This document shows, piece by piece, positions 35,077-36,649 of a stretch of 36,649 bases of DNA. The DNA is taken from contig JAKSRB010000012.1 in NCBI GenBank assembly GCA_024403825.1, positions 1-36,649 of the forward strand, given 5' to 3'. The notes under the pieces are model-generated. The model did not search any database. It worked only from the letters and a program-made list of their open reading frames with translations, and was not told the origin of the DNA. How positions within the stretch are numbered: the first letter of the stretch is position 1; each line of letters begins with the position of its first letter. A program made the position numbers and the translations under genes. The DNA comes from Ruminococcus sp. (lineage in GTDB: Bacteria; Bacillota; Clostridia; Oscillospirales; Acutalibacteraceae).

Positions 35077-35715
35077 ATGTCTAAAGACGGTATTTCAATG
35101 TCGGTTATTAGGCGGTTGCCGAGATATTATCGCTTTTTGTCTGAATTGAATGAACAGAATGTTGACAGAATATCATCAACAAAGCTGGCTGAGATAATGA
35201 ATGTAACAGCATCTCAGGTAAGGCAGGACTTAAACTGCTTTGGAGGTTTTGGACAGCAGGGTTACGGATACAGTGTGAGCCAGTTGAAAGAAGAAATCAA
35301 GAAAATTCTCGGCTTAAACAATAATTACAGAGCTGTATTAATCGGAGCAGGAAATCTTGGAAAAGCTGTTGCAATGCATATGAATTTTGACAGACTTGGA
35401 TTTGAGCTGATAGCTTGTTTTGACAATAACCCTGCAAAGATAGGGGAACAGCTTAATGACATTACAGTAAAACCGGAATCAGAGCTTGAAGAATTTTGCA
35501 GACACAATCATATAGATACAGCATTTTTATGTATTCCGAGAGCCTGCGTTGAAGCTGTACTTGATAAGCTTTATAATCTTGGAATTAAGAATTATTGGAA
35601 TTTCAGTCATTACGATATAGCGACAAGGTACCATGATACATTGGTAGAAAATGTACATTTAAGTGATAATCTTATGACCTTGTGTTACAGAATGAACAAC
35701 AGTAAAAATCAATAA
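35077..35715 (+). CDS. rex: Redox-sensing transcriptional repressor Rex
   Basis: The 212-residue repressor senses the NADH/NAD ratio. The N-terminal winged helix reads VIRRLPRYYRFLSEL and continues through ASQVRQDLNCFGGFGQQGYGY. The Rossmann domain has the dinucleotide loop GAGNLG (90-95) and an acidic residue after the second strand (CFDNNPAKIG). The C-terminal helix that swaps between subunits is present. AAAAGGAG lies before the ATG at a 9-base distance. It follows icd by 121 bases, and a Rex-type operator controls the aconitase promoter, so it probably regulates its own upstream operon. Confidence 0.96.
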   Translation: MSKDGISMSVIRRLPRYYRFLSELNEQNVDRISSTKLAEIMNVTASQVRQDLNCFGGFGQQGYGYSVSQLKEEIKKILGLNNNYRAVLIGAGNLGKAVAMHMNFDRLGFELIACFDNNPAKIGEQLNDITVKPESELEEFCRHNHIDTAFLCIPRACVEAVLDKLYNLGIKNYWNFSHYDIATRYHDTLVENVHLSDNLMTLCYRMNNSKNQ

Positions 35716-35753
35716 GCTTATAGCTGAACACAAATTACAAATCAGAAAATAAC

Positions 35754-35783
35754 AGGCTATCTCAGAAATGGGGTAGCTTTAAT
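35754..35783 (+). terminator. Possible weak terminator after rex
   Basis: AGGCTATC (35754-35761) and GGTAGCTT (35772-35779) pair over 8 positions with two G-U pairs, followed by TTAATAAT. The T tract is short, so this is tentative. Confidence 0.4.
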
Positions 35784-35816
35784 AATATAGATTGAAAAAG
35801 TTATGGGGGAGAAAAA

Positions 35817-36347
35817 ATGCGATTATTTGTTGCAAGACATGGGGAAAGCGTGTGGAATGCTGAAAATAAAATTTGCGGAAGAACAGATATTCCGCTGAAT
35901 GAAAACGGAGTAAAGCAGGCACAAAGGCTTGCAGAGCGTCTGAAAGATAAAAAAATTGATTTAATTATATCTTCACCGCTTTCAAGGGCAAGAGCGACAA
36001 GTGAAGAGATAGCAAAGGTATGCAAAGTGCCGATAATAATTGACGAAAGAATAATAGAACAGGATTACGGAATATATAACGGAGGCAGTAATAAGGCAGA
36101 GGGACTGCTTGAAAACAAGCACCATTTTGCATATAGATACCCCAACGGAGAGTCGATGATGCAGGTAGCTTGCAGGGCATATGGTCTGATAGATGAGGTT
36201 AAGGAGAAGTATAGTAATCTAACGGTTTTGCTTGTATGTCATGGAGCAGTTGGCAGAGTAATAAATACATATTTTAATGATATGACAAACGATGAATTTT
36301 ACAATTTTCTGTTGCCAAACGCAGATTTTGTTGAATATTCTTTGTAA
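35817..36347 (+). CDS. Histidine phosphatase (phosphoglycerate mutase-like) family protein
   Basis: The 176-residue enzyme has the family RHGE motif (ARHGESVWN) holding the phospho-accepting His, the GRTDIPLNENG segment, SSPLSRARATSEEIA, and the second catalytic His in LLVCHGAVGRVI. It is a small phosphatase; the substrate could be a phosphosugar, alpha-ribazole phosphate or another phosphoester, and the sequence does not decide. A GGGGGAG ribosome site precedes the ATG. It is the last intact gene before the transposase remnant. Confidence 0.88.
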   Translation: MRLFVARHGESVWNAENKICGRTDIPLNENGVKQAQRLAERLKDKKIDLIISSPLSRARATSEEIAKVCKVPIIIDERIIEQDYGIYNGGSNKAEGLLENKHHFAYRYPNGESMMQVACRAYGLIDEVKEKYSNLTVLLVCHGAVGRVINTYFNDMTNDEFYNFLLPNADFVEYSL

Positions 36348-36450
36348 AATGTTTACCAGAAAACTTTGTGTAAAATTAAATACAAACTTCCTTTTGGATT
36401 TATGATAAGGGCTAAGATAAGTTAAAGGAGATTGGGATATACTTTACTAA

Positions 36451-36606
36451 TATCGGAAAGATATAACTAAACAGAAAAAGAGTTACTATTATATTTCAAG
36501 TTGTTTATTATCTCCAGAGGAACTTCTTCATCATGCACGAATGGAGTGGGCGGTTGAATCAATGCATTGGCTTCTTGGTGTTCATTTTGAGGAGGATTGG
36601 TGTTAA
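36451..36606 (+). pseudogene. ISAs1-like transposase remnant
   Basis: An open stretch of 51 codons between stop codons reads SYYYISSCLLSPEELL, then HHARMEWAVESMHWLLGV and HFEEDW. This is the conserved R-YYISS...HW.(I/V)E...HW.LDV.F.ED block of ISAs1 transposases. No start codon, no intact upstream part and an early stop at 36604 show that it is decayed; ISAs1 proteins normally continue past this block. The rest of the 302-base tail of the window (36348-36649) holds nothing else I can support. Confidence 0.7.
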
Positions 36607-36649
36607 GATATAAGTATGGACACAAAAAGTTGAACGAGTTATAATAATA

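Overview
The window looks like a chromosomal segment of a low-GC Gram-positive anaerobe of the class Clostridia, most like the Ruminococcaceae. This rests on FabK rather than FabI as enoyl reductase, a short AccA and separate AccD, a Rex repressor, a CIRCE-controlled groESL operon, a BofC-C-like secreted protein, and strong AAAGGAG-type ribosome sites. The genus is an inference. Most of the window is core genome. Both ends carry transposase debris: an IS66 tail at the left and an ISAs1-like fragment at the right.

Left third, minus strand (about 316-8606): a nine-gene fatty-acid operon, fabK-fabD-fabG-fabF-accB-fabZ-accC-accD-accA, with a near-consensus promoter and a terminal hairpin. It encodes all four acetyl-CoA carboxylase subunits and most of the type II elongation cycle. 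acpP, fabH and a fab regulator are not in the window. A small secreted BofC-C-like protein lies upstream of the promoter.

Middle, plus strand (9191-14563): a class A penicillin-binding protein with an odd Tyr/Asn/Ser-rich and GGG(T/A)DT-repeat tail, then a hom-lysC operon for the aspartate pathway. The lysC gene contains a well-placed internal start that could make a separate regulatory subunit. The hom promoter is bracketed by a split inverted repeat.

Middle (14593-20188): an OmpR-type two-component system diverges from a three-gene operon: a VTC-domain (polyphosphate polymerase-like) protein, a DUF4956 membrane protein and a large predicted lipoprotein related to the Cthe_2159 carbohydrate-binding beta-helix family. 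The direct repeats at the divergent promoter fit control by this regulator. This is the best candidate in the window for an incompletely described surface system.

Next (20281-26556): greA-lysS-yccF on the minus strand. A small XRE repressor gene then diverges from a three-component ABC exporter. The exporter promoter is an exact TTGACA-17-TATAAT sequence overlaid by two related palindromes and preceded by 16-bp tandem repeats. An unrecognised AT-rich gene follows the exporter.

Right third (26667-36347): groES-groEL under CIRCE; typA with an overlapping DEDDh exonuclease gene; then aconitase and a eukaryotic-type isocitrate dehydrogenase followed by rex. A close match to the Rex operator covers the -10 box of the aconitase promoter, which suggests that the NADH/NAD ratio controls the oxidative citrate branch. 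A histidine phosphatase precedes the right-hand transposase remnant.
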